This document shows positions 49,396-56,727 of a stretch of DNA of 58,691 nucleotides, in pieces; the stretch's first letter is position 1, and every line of letters begins with the position of its first letter. The notes under the pieces are model-generated. The model saw only the letters and a list, made by a program, of their open reading frames with translations. It was not told the origin of the DNA and made no database searches. Origin of the DNA: a virus. The stretch is from positions 1 to 58,691 of the IMG/VR virus record IMGVR_UViG_3300046692_000200; one strand, 5' to 3'. The translations under genes and the position numbers were made by a program.

Positions 49396-51921
49396 ATGCC
49401 TGAGATAGCAGGGAGTAAGAAATTGGGGGGTTATCTCGAGCAGCATGGAGAAACACTTATTGCCAATGGATACAACATTGTTCCAATTGAAGCGGGGAAG
49501 AAGGGACCGGTCGATGACGACTGGCAGAAGACGGTTTCAACACAAAAACTGCTCGACAATTGGCTTGCCTCGGGGCGGGGCAGCCAGGGGATCGGCATTC
49601 TAACGAAAAACCTGCCGGCCGTTGACATTGACGTGCCGGATGAAGAGTTTGCGCTTGAACTGCAGGAAAAGGCGATTGAGCTTTGGGGGCCATCGCCGGT
49701 TCGTGTGGGCAACGCGCCGAAGCGCCTGATGCTTTACCGCACCAGCACGCCGTTCCCGAAAATCACCTCACGAACCTTTATTGATGAGTGGGGCGACCGC
49801 TGCCGCATCGAGATCCTCGGTGACGGCCAGCAGTTCGTGGCGTACCACATCCACAAGGACACGAATCGTCCATATAAGTGGATCACGCCCGAGCAGCCGA
49901 CCACGGTTGAGGCTTCGGATCTGCCGCGCTTCGATCAGACCAAGGCGCAAGAGCTCATCGACTTGTTCGAGGACGGGGCGCGGGCGCGTGGCTGGAAAGA
50001 GGCCCAGGGTTCGATTCTTCGTCGTCAGGCCGCGGCTGGCCAGATCGACCACAACGACCCGTTCGCCGCTGACTCGCACAAGATCGACATGTCGCAGCCT
50101 GACCTGCAGCGCCGGTTGATGATGGTTCCGGGGAACGACGATTACGACGTCTGGTTCCAGATCGGCATGTGCCTGTTCCACCAGTACGACGGCGAGGACA
50201 TCGGCCGCGAGATGTGGCACGAGTGGTCTGAGTCGGCCAACAACTACGATCGCGAAGCGCTGGACCGCAAGTGGAAGACCTTCGACATCGAGGACAAGCG
50301 CCGGGCGCCGGTCACCGCGCGGCTGATCCTGAAACTCGCAAAGGATGCCGCCGAAAGCAAGGCGCTCGAGACCGCGGCGGATCTGCGCAACAAGTTCGCC
50401 CTGGCCAAAGACCGGGCGGAATGGAACGAAGCGGCAAAGGAGGCTCGTTCTGCTGAGATCGACCACCTGACCCGGGCCGGCCTTGCCGAAGTTGCGCGCG
50501 ATCGCCTGCAGGTGTTGAGCGGTGCCAAGGTCCCGCTGGCCGACGTGAAGAAGACGATCGCCTTCGAGATCAACACGAAGGACATGCCGAAGTGGTGCCG
50601 AAACTGGGTGTACGACTCGACCGACGACCGCTTCTATCACACCGAAGCCAAGTATGCCGTGACCGTCCAGGGTTTCAACGCGATCAACGATCGGTTCTCG
50701 ATGACGAAGAAAGACATCCTCGAGGGTAAGCCGGCGCAGTCGTCCGCGGCGAACCTGGCCCTGAATGTCTACAAGATCCCGACGGTGAACGGCCGGATGT
50801 ACGCGCCTGGCCGCGACTCGATCTTCATCTACAACGACACCACGATGGTCAACACCTACCCCGAGAACCAGGTTCCGGCCCGCCCGCATAACATCCGCCC
50901 GATCGACCTGGCCAACATCAAGCGGATCAAGCAGCACATCCGTCACCTGTTGGTTGAGCCGAAAGAGCGCCGCATGCTGCTGGACTGGATCGCGTTCGTG
51001 GTGCAGAACCCGGGCAAGCGCGTCAACTACGCCCCGCTCCTACAGGGTGTGCAGGGTGACGGGAAGTCGTTCTTCGCGTTCCTGCTGGCAGCGACCATGG
51101 GATTGCCGAACGTGCGGATGGGCAACGCCCACATCCTGGAAGGCGCGTTCACCGGCTGGGCCCAGGGCCAATGCGTGATGGCCATCGAGGAAATCCGCCT
51201 CATCGGCCACAACCGGTACGACGTCCTCAACCGCGTGAAGCCGTTCATCACGAACCCGGTTATCGAGATCCACCCAAAGGGGCGCGACCCCTACAACGTG
51301 GAAAACACCACCAACTACCTGATGTTCACCAACTACCGGGACGCCATGCCGCTCAGCCAGAACGAGCGCCGGTTCCTCGTGCTTTTCAGCCGGTGGCAGA
51401 ACAGTGATCAGTTGCGGGAGTTCAAAAACGAGAACCCGGATTACTACGTCGACCTTTATGCGGCCCTGGACGACTCGGCACCAGCGATTCGCCAATGGCT
51501 GCTGCAGCATGAAATGGACGAATCGTTCAATCCAAAGGGTGATGCGCCACACACGGAAGCGTTCATGCACATGGTAAATGCGGCGATGCCAGGGGAAGCC
51601 CGGGGCATTATGGAAGTGATCGACAGCGGTGAATTCCCCGACGTATCTGACGAATTGCTCAACATCACGTTCCTGCAGGGGCTCGAGATGACGCATGACT
51701 TCGAGGTTCCGAAGGGTAAATCGCTGGAAAAAACGCTGGAAATTTTGGGGTTCTGGTCGCTGGGCCGCATAAAAATCGAGGGTCAACGCCAACGGTTTTA
51801 CAGCAAAACCCCCGAAAAATTTCAGTCAATGATGGGCGATTCGATGGGGATTGATCCGAGCAAAGTGCGCCAATGGCTCAAGGATCACAACGTCGCCAGC
51901 GACGAAGATGAGGACTTTTAA
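49396..51921 (+). CDS. Primase-helicase (prim-pol, PriCT-2, SF3/DUF5906)
   Basis: 841 residues; GAGG precedes the ATG at 49396. Residues 20-190 are a bifunctional primase/polymerase-type domain (NGYNIVPIEAGKKGP; AVDIDV with metal Asp77/79). About 240-300 is PriCT-2 (YDVWFQIGMCLFHQYDG). The C-terminal helicase has Walker A GVQGDGKS near residue 550, MAIEEIR as Walker B and FTNYRDAMPL as the SF3 motif C region. It ends NVASDEDEDF, like T7 gp4. It should prime and unwind at the adjacent candidate origin. Confidence 0.92.
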   Translation: MPEIAGSKKLGGYLEQHGETLIANGYNIVPIEAGKKGPVDDDWQKTVSTQKLLDNWLASGRGSQGIGILTKNLPAVDIDVPDEEFALELQEKAIELWGPSPVRVGNAPKRLMLYRTSTPFPKITSRTFIDEWGDRCRIEILGDGQQFVAYHIHKDTNRPYKWITPEQPTTVEASDLPRFDQTKAQELIDLFEDGARARGWKEAQGSILRRQAAAGQIDHNDPFAADSHKIDMSQPDLQRRLMMVPGNDDYDVWFQIGMCLFHQYDGEDIGREMWHEWSESANNYDREALDRKWKTFDIEDKRRAPVTARLILKLAKDAAESKALETAADLRNKFALAKDRAEWNEAAKEARSAEIDHLTRAGLAEVARDRLQVLSGAKVPLADVKKTIAFEINTKDMPKWCRNWVYDSTDDRFYHTEAKYAVTVQGFNAINDRFSMTKKDILEGKPAQSSAANLALNVYKIPTVNGRMYAPGRDSIFIYNDTTMVNTYPENQVPARPHNIRPIDLANIKRIKQHIRHLLVEPKERRMLLDWIAFVVQNPGKRVNYAPLLQGVQGDGKSFFAFLLAATMGLPNVRMGNAHILEGAFTGWAQGQCVMAIEEIRLIGHNRYDVLNRVKPFITNPVIEIHPKGRDPYNVENTTNYLMFTNYRDAMPLSQNERRFLVLFSRWQNSDQLREFKNENPDYYVDLYAALDDSAPAIRQWLLQHEMDESFNPKGDAPHTEAFMHMVNAAMPGEARGIMEVIDSGEFPDVSDELLNITFLQGLEMTHDFEVPKGKSLEKTLEILGFWSLGRIKIEGQRQRFYSKTPEKFQSMMGDSMGIDPSKVRQWLKDHNVASDEDEDF

Positions 51922-51938
51922 CAGACCCGTGACACGAG

Positions 51939-51959
51939 ACCCGCTTCGGCGGGTTTTTT
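51939..51959 (+). terminator. Terminator after primase-helicase
   Basis: ACCCGC-TTCG-GCGGGT (51939-51954) followed by a T-run: a textbook rho-independent terminator 18 nt past the stop. Confidence 0.95.
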
Positions 51960-51966
51960 ATTGCCT

Positions 51967-52292
51967 GGGGCCGGAAGGGCCGGATAAAACAGAGTTTTCG
52001 CCATTTCTGAAAATTTCTATCCGGCCCCTGACACCCGAGGGGCCGGATAGATTTAGGGGCCGGGCCCAAAAACGCCATTTTCGGCCACTGGTGTAAAAGC
52101 GGACGCGACCCCGTATTTCCTACTCCTTTTCCCTTTATCTCTTTGATTTATATAGACATTACATAATAAATAAAAAGTATAGATAAACAGTAGGGGCCGG
52201 AAGGGCCGGATAAAAGTGCCTAAAGCTGAAAGACATCAAAAAAATAATAGTAGAGAAGTAGAACGACCGTTTTATCCGGCCCCACCGGCCCC
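51967..52292. repeat. Iteron-like repeats around AT-rich core; candidate replication origin
   Basis: A 23-bp element beginning GGGGCCGGAAGGG and ending CCGGATAAAA occurs identically at 51967-51989 and 52193-52215, and inverted with two mismatches at 52270-52292. Between them an 11-bp palindrome (TATCCGGCCCC / GGGGCCGGATA, 52018-52049) forms a perfect hairpin, and 52125-52192 is strikingly AT-rich for this genome. No gene overlaps. Repeats plus an AT-rich stretch next to the primase-helicase gene is the usual make-up of a phage origin. Confidence 0.65.
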
Positions 52293-52696
52293 TCGCTATT
52301 CCTGGCACGCAAAAACAGCCCGTGGCCGGCACCCGCGCCTGGCCGGTAAGCACGAAAAACCGCAAAGGTGGTTCACCCTGGTTCGAACGAAAAAATTGCG
52401 TGTACGTTTCGCCGCGACACCGACTTAAACCTATAAACGAACGCATTAAAGGTGGCATAACGACGTTGCGACAAACTGTGAGGCCGGGGCTCAGCGCCCC
52501 CGCGTGGCTCCTAGCCCCCTCGGGAGGGACCCAAACCGCCAACCCATAAACCGACCAACCCACTAGACGCCCGCCAGCACAGCCGCCAAGACACCCAACA
52601 ACACCGATAAAAGAACGCACACCAACACCGCATAGCACGCACCACATGACACCCCATGTCGCACGCATAGCCGCACCACACCCGACACCCCATAGC
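52293..52696. other. Non-coding spacer
   Basis: About 400 nt without a credible gene. It contains short GC-rich inverted repeats (GGGGC...GCCCC near 52480, CCCTC...GAGGG near 52520), a C/A-rich plus strand from 52500 to 52690, and no clear promoter. Open frames here have low-complexity or unlikely translations. Confidence 0.6.
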
Positions 52697-52772
52697 CGCA
52701 CCACATGCCAGGCGGCCAGGCGGCCAGGTCGCACCACATGCCAGGCGGCCAGGCGGCCAGGTCGCACCACAT
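52697..52772. repeat. 33-bp tandem repeat related to terminal array
   Basis: Two exact 33-bp units (52697-52729, 52730-52762) and a partial third. Each begins CGCACCACATGCCAGG and continues with two CGGCCAGG blocks. The CGCACCA-ATGCCAGG core and GGCCAGG blocks are shared with the 29-bp terminal array, so the two arrays are diverged relatives. Together they bracket the right-arm gene module. Confidence 0.85.
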
Positions 52773-52826
52773 ACCAACCCCCTGGCATAACCGAACGCCC
52801 ACGACAGGGCCTAGCCATACCTGGTC

Positions 52827-52844
52827 ATATGCTCATTGCGTATA
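52827..52844. promoter_or_regulatory. Second copy of 18-bp operator-like dyad
   Basis: ATATGCTCATTGCGTATA, identical to the sequence covering the -10 of the late promoter (42,183-42,200). Its half sites ATATGC and GCGTAT match at five of six positions. No promoter is obvious here; it lies between the candidate origin and the right-arm terminator. Confidence 0.65.
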
Positions 52845-52995
52845 CGGTTTAAACGGCCGCTGTGCCGCCTGCTAGGTGCGCACCCCAAAAGCGCTACCCT
52901 GCTAGCTATTTAGCCGGATAACGTCGCCTATCCCCGCCAGCGGGGCGCCTTGCCCTATGCGCCTTGCCCGTCCCTACTGGCCGAATCGCGCCCAC

Positions 52996-53018
52996 AAAAA
53001 AGCCCGCATTAAGCGGGC
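52996..53018 (-). terminator. Terminator of right-arm operon
   Basis: Minus-strand stem GCCCGC-TTAAT-GCGGGC followed by TTTTTT, 22 nt downstream of the last right-arm stop codon. Confidence 0.92.
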
Positions 53019-53039
53019 ATAGGGTGAAACGGGTTTAAA

Positions 53040-53276
53040 TCAGGCGGCCAGGATACCGCGAGCCAATAACCTGGCCGCTTCGTTGGCTTGATCACAACAG
53101 GCGTCAAGGGTCCGGGAATGTTTCGGCAACACCGCCAGGTTGACCCATGTGGCGTTGGGGCTAGGGTAGTAGGAGAAGGGGACACGCACGGCGGCCAGCT
53201 TGCGGACCACTTCGGCCAGGTCGCTTGCCAGAAGGGGGCGATGATATTGCCCGTCGCGTTGGTTGGCCGTGCTCAT
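53040..53276 (-). CDS. Small hypothetical protein
   Basis: 78 residues from the ATG at 53276, overlapping the preceding stop. VFSYYPSPNATWVNLAV-like middle (VPFSYYPSPNATWV) and a helical end (CDQANEAARLLARGILAA). Last gene of the right-arm operon. A longer open frame upstream reads antisense-like sequence and is rejected. Function unknown. Confidence 0.7.
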   Translation of the reverse strand: MSTANQRDGQYHRPLLASDLAEVVRKLAAVRVPFSYYPSPNATWVNLAVLPKHSRTLDACCDQANEAARLLARGILAA

Positions 53277-53521
53277 TGCGCACCCCCGCCGACCATGGCC
53301 GCGTTGCACGCCTTCGCATTGGCCGACCAACCGCACGCGGCCAGGTCCCGGCGCATGCCTGCAATCCAGCTTTTGCAGGCCGCGCGGTGTCCCTTGTGAC
53401 GGCGGGCGAAGTGGTGACCAACGATGCGCCGATATTGGAAGATCTGAGGCGCCATGGTGCGGCATTGGTTCTGAGGAAACGCGCAAGGCGTTGATACGTC
53501 TTTTCGATAAACCGGATACAT
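53273..53521 (-). CDS. Small basic hypothetical protein
   Basis: 82 residues; AAAGGGG precedes the ATG at 53521. Basic and Cys/His-containing (RRIVGHHFARRHKGHRAACK; ACGWSANAKAC), ends MVGGGAQ. An internal ATG at 53455 could give a 60-residue form. It may bind nucleic acid on charge alone. Unrecognised. Confidence 0.65.
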   Translation of the reverse strand: MYPVYRKDVSTPCAFPQNQCRTMAPQIFQYRRIVGHHFARRHKGHRAACKSWIAGMRRDLAACGWSANAKACNAAMVGGGAQ

Positions 53522-53523
53522 GG

Positions 53524-53712
53524 TTAAACCCCTTTCGGCGCGGTAACAGGTCGGCGCTTTGCCGTTTTGAATGTTTCGCCGGGCTCATCGCCCCGCAGGA
53601 TTGCCAGCCAACGCCCGGCATTTTCGATATAGGTGTCCCGGACCAACGCCCAATAGCCCGCGCGCTTATTCCAGCGCCAGATGTTAGTCAATTCGCTCTT
53701 AACCTGGCTCAT
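53524..53712 (-). CDS. Small basic hypothetical protein
   Basis: 62 residues with a Trp-rich N-terminus (IWRWNKRAGYWAL) and basic C-terminus (KTAKRRPVTAPKGV). ATGA-coupled to the upstream gene. No family recognised. Confidence 0.65.
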   Translation of the reverse strand: MSQVKSELTNIWRWNKRAGYWALVRDTYIENAGRWLAILRGDEPGETFKTAKRRPVTAPKGV

Positions 53713-53972
53713 TGCATAGCCCCCTTGTGATAGGCCACAAGCGCCGATTTAATCAAACCCGTTACGTCGCGGTCCCGTTGATCGAAGATCTCGAACCCGC
53801 CGCGCTTGCGTGCTACGACCAACAACGACGGGCGCTTGCGGCGGTTATACACTTCGACCTGGCCGACACCGTGGGGCGCGTTCGGGCGGTTCGCCTTTGC
53901 GACGGCGCGCAACACGGCGGCCTTGATCCTGGCCAGGTAATGCGGATTTAGCGAAGTGGTCGAAAGGCTCAT
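53709..53972 (-). CDS. Basic hypothetical protein
   Basis: 87 residues, very basic: IKAAVLRAVAKANRP helix, YNRRKRPSLLVVARKRGGF beta hairpin, then RDRDVTGLIKSALVAYHKG. The charge and compact alpha/beta pattern suggest nucleic-acid binding, without proof. ATGA overlaps on both sides. Confidence 0.7.
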   Translation of the reverse strand: MSLSTTSLNPHYLARIKAAVLRAVAKANRPNAPHGVGQVEVYNRRKRPSLLVVARKRGGFEIFDQRDRDVTGLIKSALVAYHKGAMQ

Positions 53973-54355
53973 TGGGTCACCTTCAAAGCGGCAAACCGCG
54001 CCATGGCCAGATAATCGCGCCCAACCTTGCGCAACAGCGCGGCCAGGTCCGGACGGTTAGAGCGTGTGGCCGACACCGCGTCAATGCTGCAGCCATGGGC
54101 GCGGCGGGCGTAGTGGTCGCGCCATACTTCGGCGCTGTACTTGGCTGGCGCTGCAGGCGTTGGGGTAATGTGCTGCAGGCGTTCGGCGTCAAACAAGCTA
54201 ACCGAATCGCCCAACCGGCAAAGCCACACGCCGTCGTCGTGCACGATTAGCGCCAGCGATTCGCCGCTATCCGGCAACACGTAATAGTCCGCGCAATTGC
54301 GCACCAATTCGGCGGCCTTGTCGGCCAGTTGTTGCGGGGTATGTTGGGTAGCCAT
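53969..54355 (-). CDS. Hypothetical protein
   Basis: 128 residues, preceded by AAAGGAG. N-terminal helix (LADKAAELVRNCADYY), a short beta region (LALIVHDDGVWLCRLGD), then KYSAEVWRDHYARRAHG and a helical end. Not recognised. It starts a run of coupled cistrons reaching 53,040. Confidence 0.75.
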   Translation of the reverse strand: MATQHTPQQLADKAAELVRNCADYYVLPDSGESLALIVHDDGVWLCRLGDSVSLFDAERLQHITPTPAAPAKYSAEVWRDHYARRAHGCSIDAVSATRSNRPDLAALLRKVGRDYLAMARFAALKVTQ

Positions 54356-54384
54356 AAGGGCAACACTCCTTTGCGGGTTGGGGT

Positions 54385-54582
54385 TTAAAACTCGCCTTGT
54401 TTCCAGCGGATAACGCTAATTTTGCCCATGATGCGGTCGGCGCCTTGCTTTTCGGCCTGTTGCACTTTGTAGGCATGCGCCTTGCCCGCGCCGTCGATGT
54501 CGGCGATAACCGCCAACATGCCGACCGGCATAGCAACACCGCCAAGGAATAGAGCCAAGACAAATGCAGATATGGAATTCAT
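54385..54582 (-). CDS. Small membrane protein
   Basis: 65 residues from the ATG at 54582. One hydrophobic helix (ISAFVLALFLGGVAMPVGML) could be a membrane anchor or an uncleaved signal, followed by a charged tail (YKVQQAEKQGADRIMG). Overlaps the preceding stop by 4 nt. Possibly acts at the inner membrane, e.g. in exclusion, but nothing specific shows it. Confidence 0.65.
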   Translation of the reverse strand: MNSISAFVLALFLGGVAMPVGMLAVIADIDGAGKAHAYKVQQAEKQGADRIMGKISVIRWKQGEF

Positions 54583-55178
54583 GCGGCCACCACTTCGGCG
54601 CACAGCGCGTCAATCATGGCGATAGTTTTTTCCAGAAGTACCAATTTGCCGCGCTTTGCGAAGTCGTCGCGCATATCCATAAGGGAACGAAGGCGCATTG
54701 CCAGGATCAACGCCTCTTCTTGCTGGCGAACGGTTTCGACGTCGGATTCATCGGCGAACGCATAATCTAGAACGTCTTCCTGGCATTCGGCCAGGCGTTC
54801 GGCCAGCACAGCGCGAGCCACTTTTGCGCCGTTCGAGTCATAGCCGACTGTCGTTTCATAGTTGCGGATAACATCGCGAATGGCGGCCAGGTCGTAATTC
54901 TCGCGACACCCCATGCAAGCGCGCATTTGCTGTTCCTGTTCCGAAAAAATCAGCGCCAGGCGAAGCGATAACAGCTCATCGACCATGCCGCCCAAGGTCA
55001 AGGCGTGTTCTTTACAGTAGGCGGCCAGGCGAGCCGCGCGGATAGCGTCAAACGGCTCGCCAGCGGCCAGCTCATCGACCAAACCGCCCAACGACAAGGC
55101 GTGTTCTTCACAGTAGGCGGCCAGGCGAGCGGCAAAGTTAGCGGATTTTTCGTTGGCTACTTGAATTTGACTGGTCAT
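54579..55178 (-). CDS. Hypothetical protein with duplicated helical motif
   Basis: 199 residues from the ATG at 55178; the upstream TTG at 55211 lies at the promoter start point and is rejected. Residues ~15-70 contain a tandem duplication: ARLAAYCEEHALSLGGLVDEL then ARLAAYCKEHALTLGGMVDE about 33 residues later, also visible in the DNA. The rest is helical with CMGCRENYD. First gene of the inner right-arm operon behind promoter PR2. Function unknown. Confidence 0.75.
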   Translation of the reverse strand: MTSQIQVANEKSANFAARLAAYCEEHALSLGGLVDELAAGEPFDAIRAARLAAYCKEHALTLGGMVDELLSLRLALIFSEQEQQMRACMGCRENYDLAAIRDVIRNYETTVGYDSNGAKVARAVLAERLAECQEDVLDYAFADESDVETVRQQEEALILAMRLRSLMDMRDDFAKRGKLVLLEKTIAMIDALCAEVVAA

Positions 55179-55209
55179 TTTCGGCGACTCGGTTGGGGTG
55201 TGAGTCGTC

Positions 55210-55237
55210 AAGATACCACACCCGCCGCGAGTGTCAA
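55210..55237 (-). promoter_or_regulatory. Early promoter PR2 with conserved spacer
   Basis: -35 TTGACA (55237-55232), 16-bp spacer starting CTCGCGGCGGGTGT, -10 TATCTT (55215-55210). The spacer is the same as in PR1 at 58,469, and contains a near-palindrome ACACTCGC-G-GCGGGTGT. Confidence 0.8.
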
Positions 55238-55241
55238 CTAA

Positions 55242-55436
55242 CTACAGGAACTTCGTGGGCTCTTCGTCCGGGGGATAGAGCGGAACCAACGCGCCCAACA
55301 TGGTGCAAATCGCGACAAAGGCGCTAAACGTGTGACCCTGTTGCACGCACCATGCCGCGACACCAACACCGGCCAACACGACTACCGGGCCCGCGACGGC
55401 CAGGGCTAGCGGGTGAATCTTCGGCGCGCGATTCAT
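55242..55436 (-). CDS. Small membrane protein
   Basis: 64 residues with two hydrophobic segments (LALAVAGPVVVLAGVGVAAW; FVAICTMLGALVPLY), predicted as a two-span inner-membrane protein with a short acidic cytoplasmic tail (PPDEEPTKFL). ATGA-coupled to the upstream gene; last gene before PR2. Function unknown. Confidence 0.7.
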   Translation of the reverse strand: MNRAPKIHPLALAVAGPVVVLAGVGVAAWCVQQGHTFSAFVAICTMLGALVPLYPPDEEPTKFL

Positions 55437-55786
55437 AGCGCACCCATTCGGCGCAATGCGACCTTGTGAAGTGCCAGGTTAAGCGGGCCCATGTATGGCG
55501 TTGGATTCGCCAGGGAACGGCGCACCCATTCGGCGGGTTGGGCCAGAAGCGCGGCCAGCAAATCGCGCTTTTGCTTTGCCGTCATAGGCTGAAATTCGGC
55601 CAGGGTGTCGGCCAAACGGAACTCATTGTTGGCCCACTTGCTTTGCGCCCATGCCAGATCGTCGGCGCCCCACATAGCCTTTTGCGGCAACCCCTTCGCC
55701 TTTTCGGTCGTTGTCTTGACCTGGCCGCCGACGTTGGCGAATACATACGCCCATTGGCCGTTTATCTTCACTTGTAATTTCTTCAC
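55433..55786 (-). CDS. Hypothetical protein
   Basis: 117 residues. N-terminal beta hairpin (KLQVKINGQWAYVFA), then a helical region with Trp repeats (WGADDLAWAQSKWANNEF) and PLNLALHKVALRR at the end. The N-terminal pattern resembles the 290-residue and 225-residue neighbours (short basic beta strands with 'NG'), hinting at a shared small domain. Not recognised. Confidence 0.7.
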   Translation of the reverse strand: MKKLQVKINGQWAYVFANVGGQVKTTTEKAKGLPQKAMWGADDLAWAQSKWANNEFRLADTLAEFQPMTAKQKRDLLAALLAQPAEWVRRSLANPTPYMGPLNLALHKVALRRMGAL

Positions 55787-55788
55787 GG

Positions 55789-56001
55789 TTAAACCCCTTC
55801 GTTTTCAAACTGCGCCAGGGTACGGCACCCGATACGCCATTCGCGTTTATCGCTGGCATGCTTAACCGCCATAACTTCGGCGCGCTTATCGCAATCCGAC
55901 ACCGCCGCCACACCGCTAAACTTGTCTTCAACAAATACGTGGCCGCTTTCGCAATCGGCGCCAAGGCACAACACGAATAACAAATAAACCGTTTCCATCA
56001 T
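55789..56001 (-). CDS. Small cysteine-rich protein, possibly exported
   Basis: 70 residues (tandem ATG start). Hydrophobic start (VYLLFVLCLGADC) followed by a cysteine-containing soluble part (SDCDKRAEVM; RIGCRTLAQFE). This could be a short signal or lipoprotein-like leader with disulfide-bonded periplasmic part; the lipobox is poor. Overlaps the upstream stop. Confidence 0.6.
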   Translation of the reverse strand: MMETVYLLFVLCLGADCESGHVFVEDKFSGVAAVSDCDKRAEVMAVKHASDKREWRIGCRTLAQFENEGV

Positions 56002-56675
56002 TCGTCCCCTTCGCCCGAATCAATACCGGCCTCTTCGTTAGACACCCAAACCCAACATTGGACAAAGGCGCCTTTTTCACTTGGCGACACTTTCGGCGCA
56101 TCGTCGAATTCGCAATCGTCGCTGGCATACTTGCTGTTTGCCGCTTCGATAAACTTTTGATCATCGCAATCTCCGGCAACCGGCGCGGGGATTTGCTCGC
56201 CAAGTTCGGCGGCCAGCTCTTTTGCCACTTCGTCTGGATAGTTAGGATCGAAGTTATCCACACCCCACAAGCTATTAGACAATTCGGTCTCTTCGCCTTC
56301 GTCGTCTAGCAAAGTGACGATAACGCCAACATACGACCAACGATTATCGCAAAAGGCGCGCAAGAATTCGAAGTCGGCCATGGCGGCCTTTGCCGCTTGC
56401 TGGCGCTTAGTTTGGGTGCCGTCGTTATACGGTTTGGCGTCCCAACCGTCGCGCAACGCGGTGCGGCAAGCCCCGGCAAAGTCGTAATATCGTTTCTGGC
56501 CGCGGTCGGTGTTCAACACCAGCTCGCCCGGTAACTTATCGCGCGTTGTCCAATCCGAAACATCCCCATGGCCGCCGCTGTTTTTCCAGGGTGCGCCCAT
56601 GTCGGTGTCATCTTCGAATTTAACCGAGAAGGTGCGAAGGGTGCCGTTAACCATAAGTTCGATTTGGGTAGCCAT
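55998..56675 (-). CDS. Acidic hypothetical protein
   Basis: 225 residues, AGGAG upstream. N-terminal strand IELMVNGTLRTFSVKF; middle Trp/Asp-rich (GWDAKPYNDGTQTKR); C-terminus markedly acidic (YASDDCEFDDAPKVS; EEAGIDSGEGDE). Strong negative charge is a feature of some anti-host early proteins, but no motif supports a specific role. It does not end in -DF/-DL. Confidence 0.7.
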   Translation of the reverse strand: MATQIELMVNGTLRTFSVKFEDDTDMGAPWKNSGGHGDVSDWTTRDKLPGELVLNTDRGQKRYYDFAGACRTALRDGWDAKPYNDGTQTKRQQAAKAAMADFEFLRAFCDNRWSYVGVIVTLLDDEGEETELSNSLWGVDNFDPNYPDEVAKELAAELGEQIPAPVAGDCDDQKFIEAANSKYASDDCEFDDAPKVSPSEKGAFVQCWVWVSNEEAGIDSGEGDE

Positions 56676-56727
56676 GGGGTAAAACTCCTAAAATAATTCG
56701 GGTTGGGGTGTGGCGGGTTAATCGCGT

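Noticed and set aside
52370-52420. GGTTCGAAC resembling a tRNA T-loop
   Set aside because: No matching T stem, anticodon stem or acceptor stem could be built around it.
52216-52428. 70-residue basic plus-strand frame after the second 23-bp repeat
   Set aside because: No SD, no conserved-looking features, lies within the candidate origin.
52159-52818. 219-residue minus-strand frame with repeated Trp/Pro/Cys motifs
   Set aside because: It reads through the iteron-like repeats and the 33-bp array; the repeated peptides are array artefacts.
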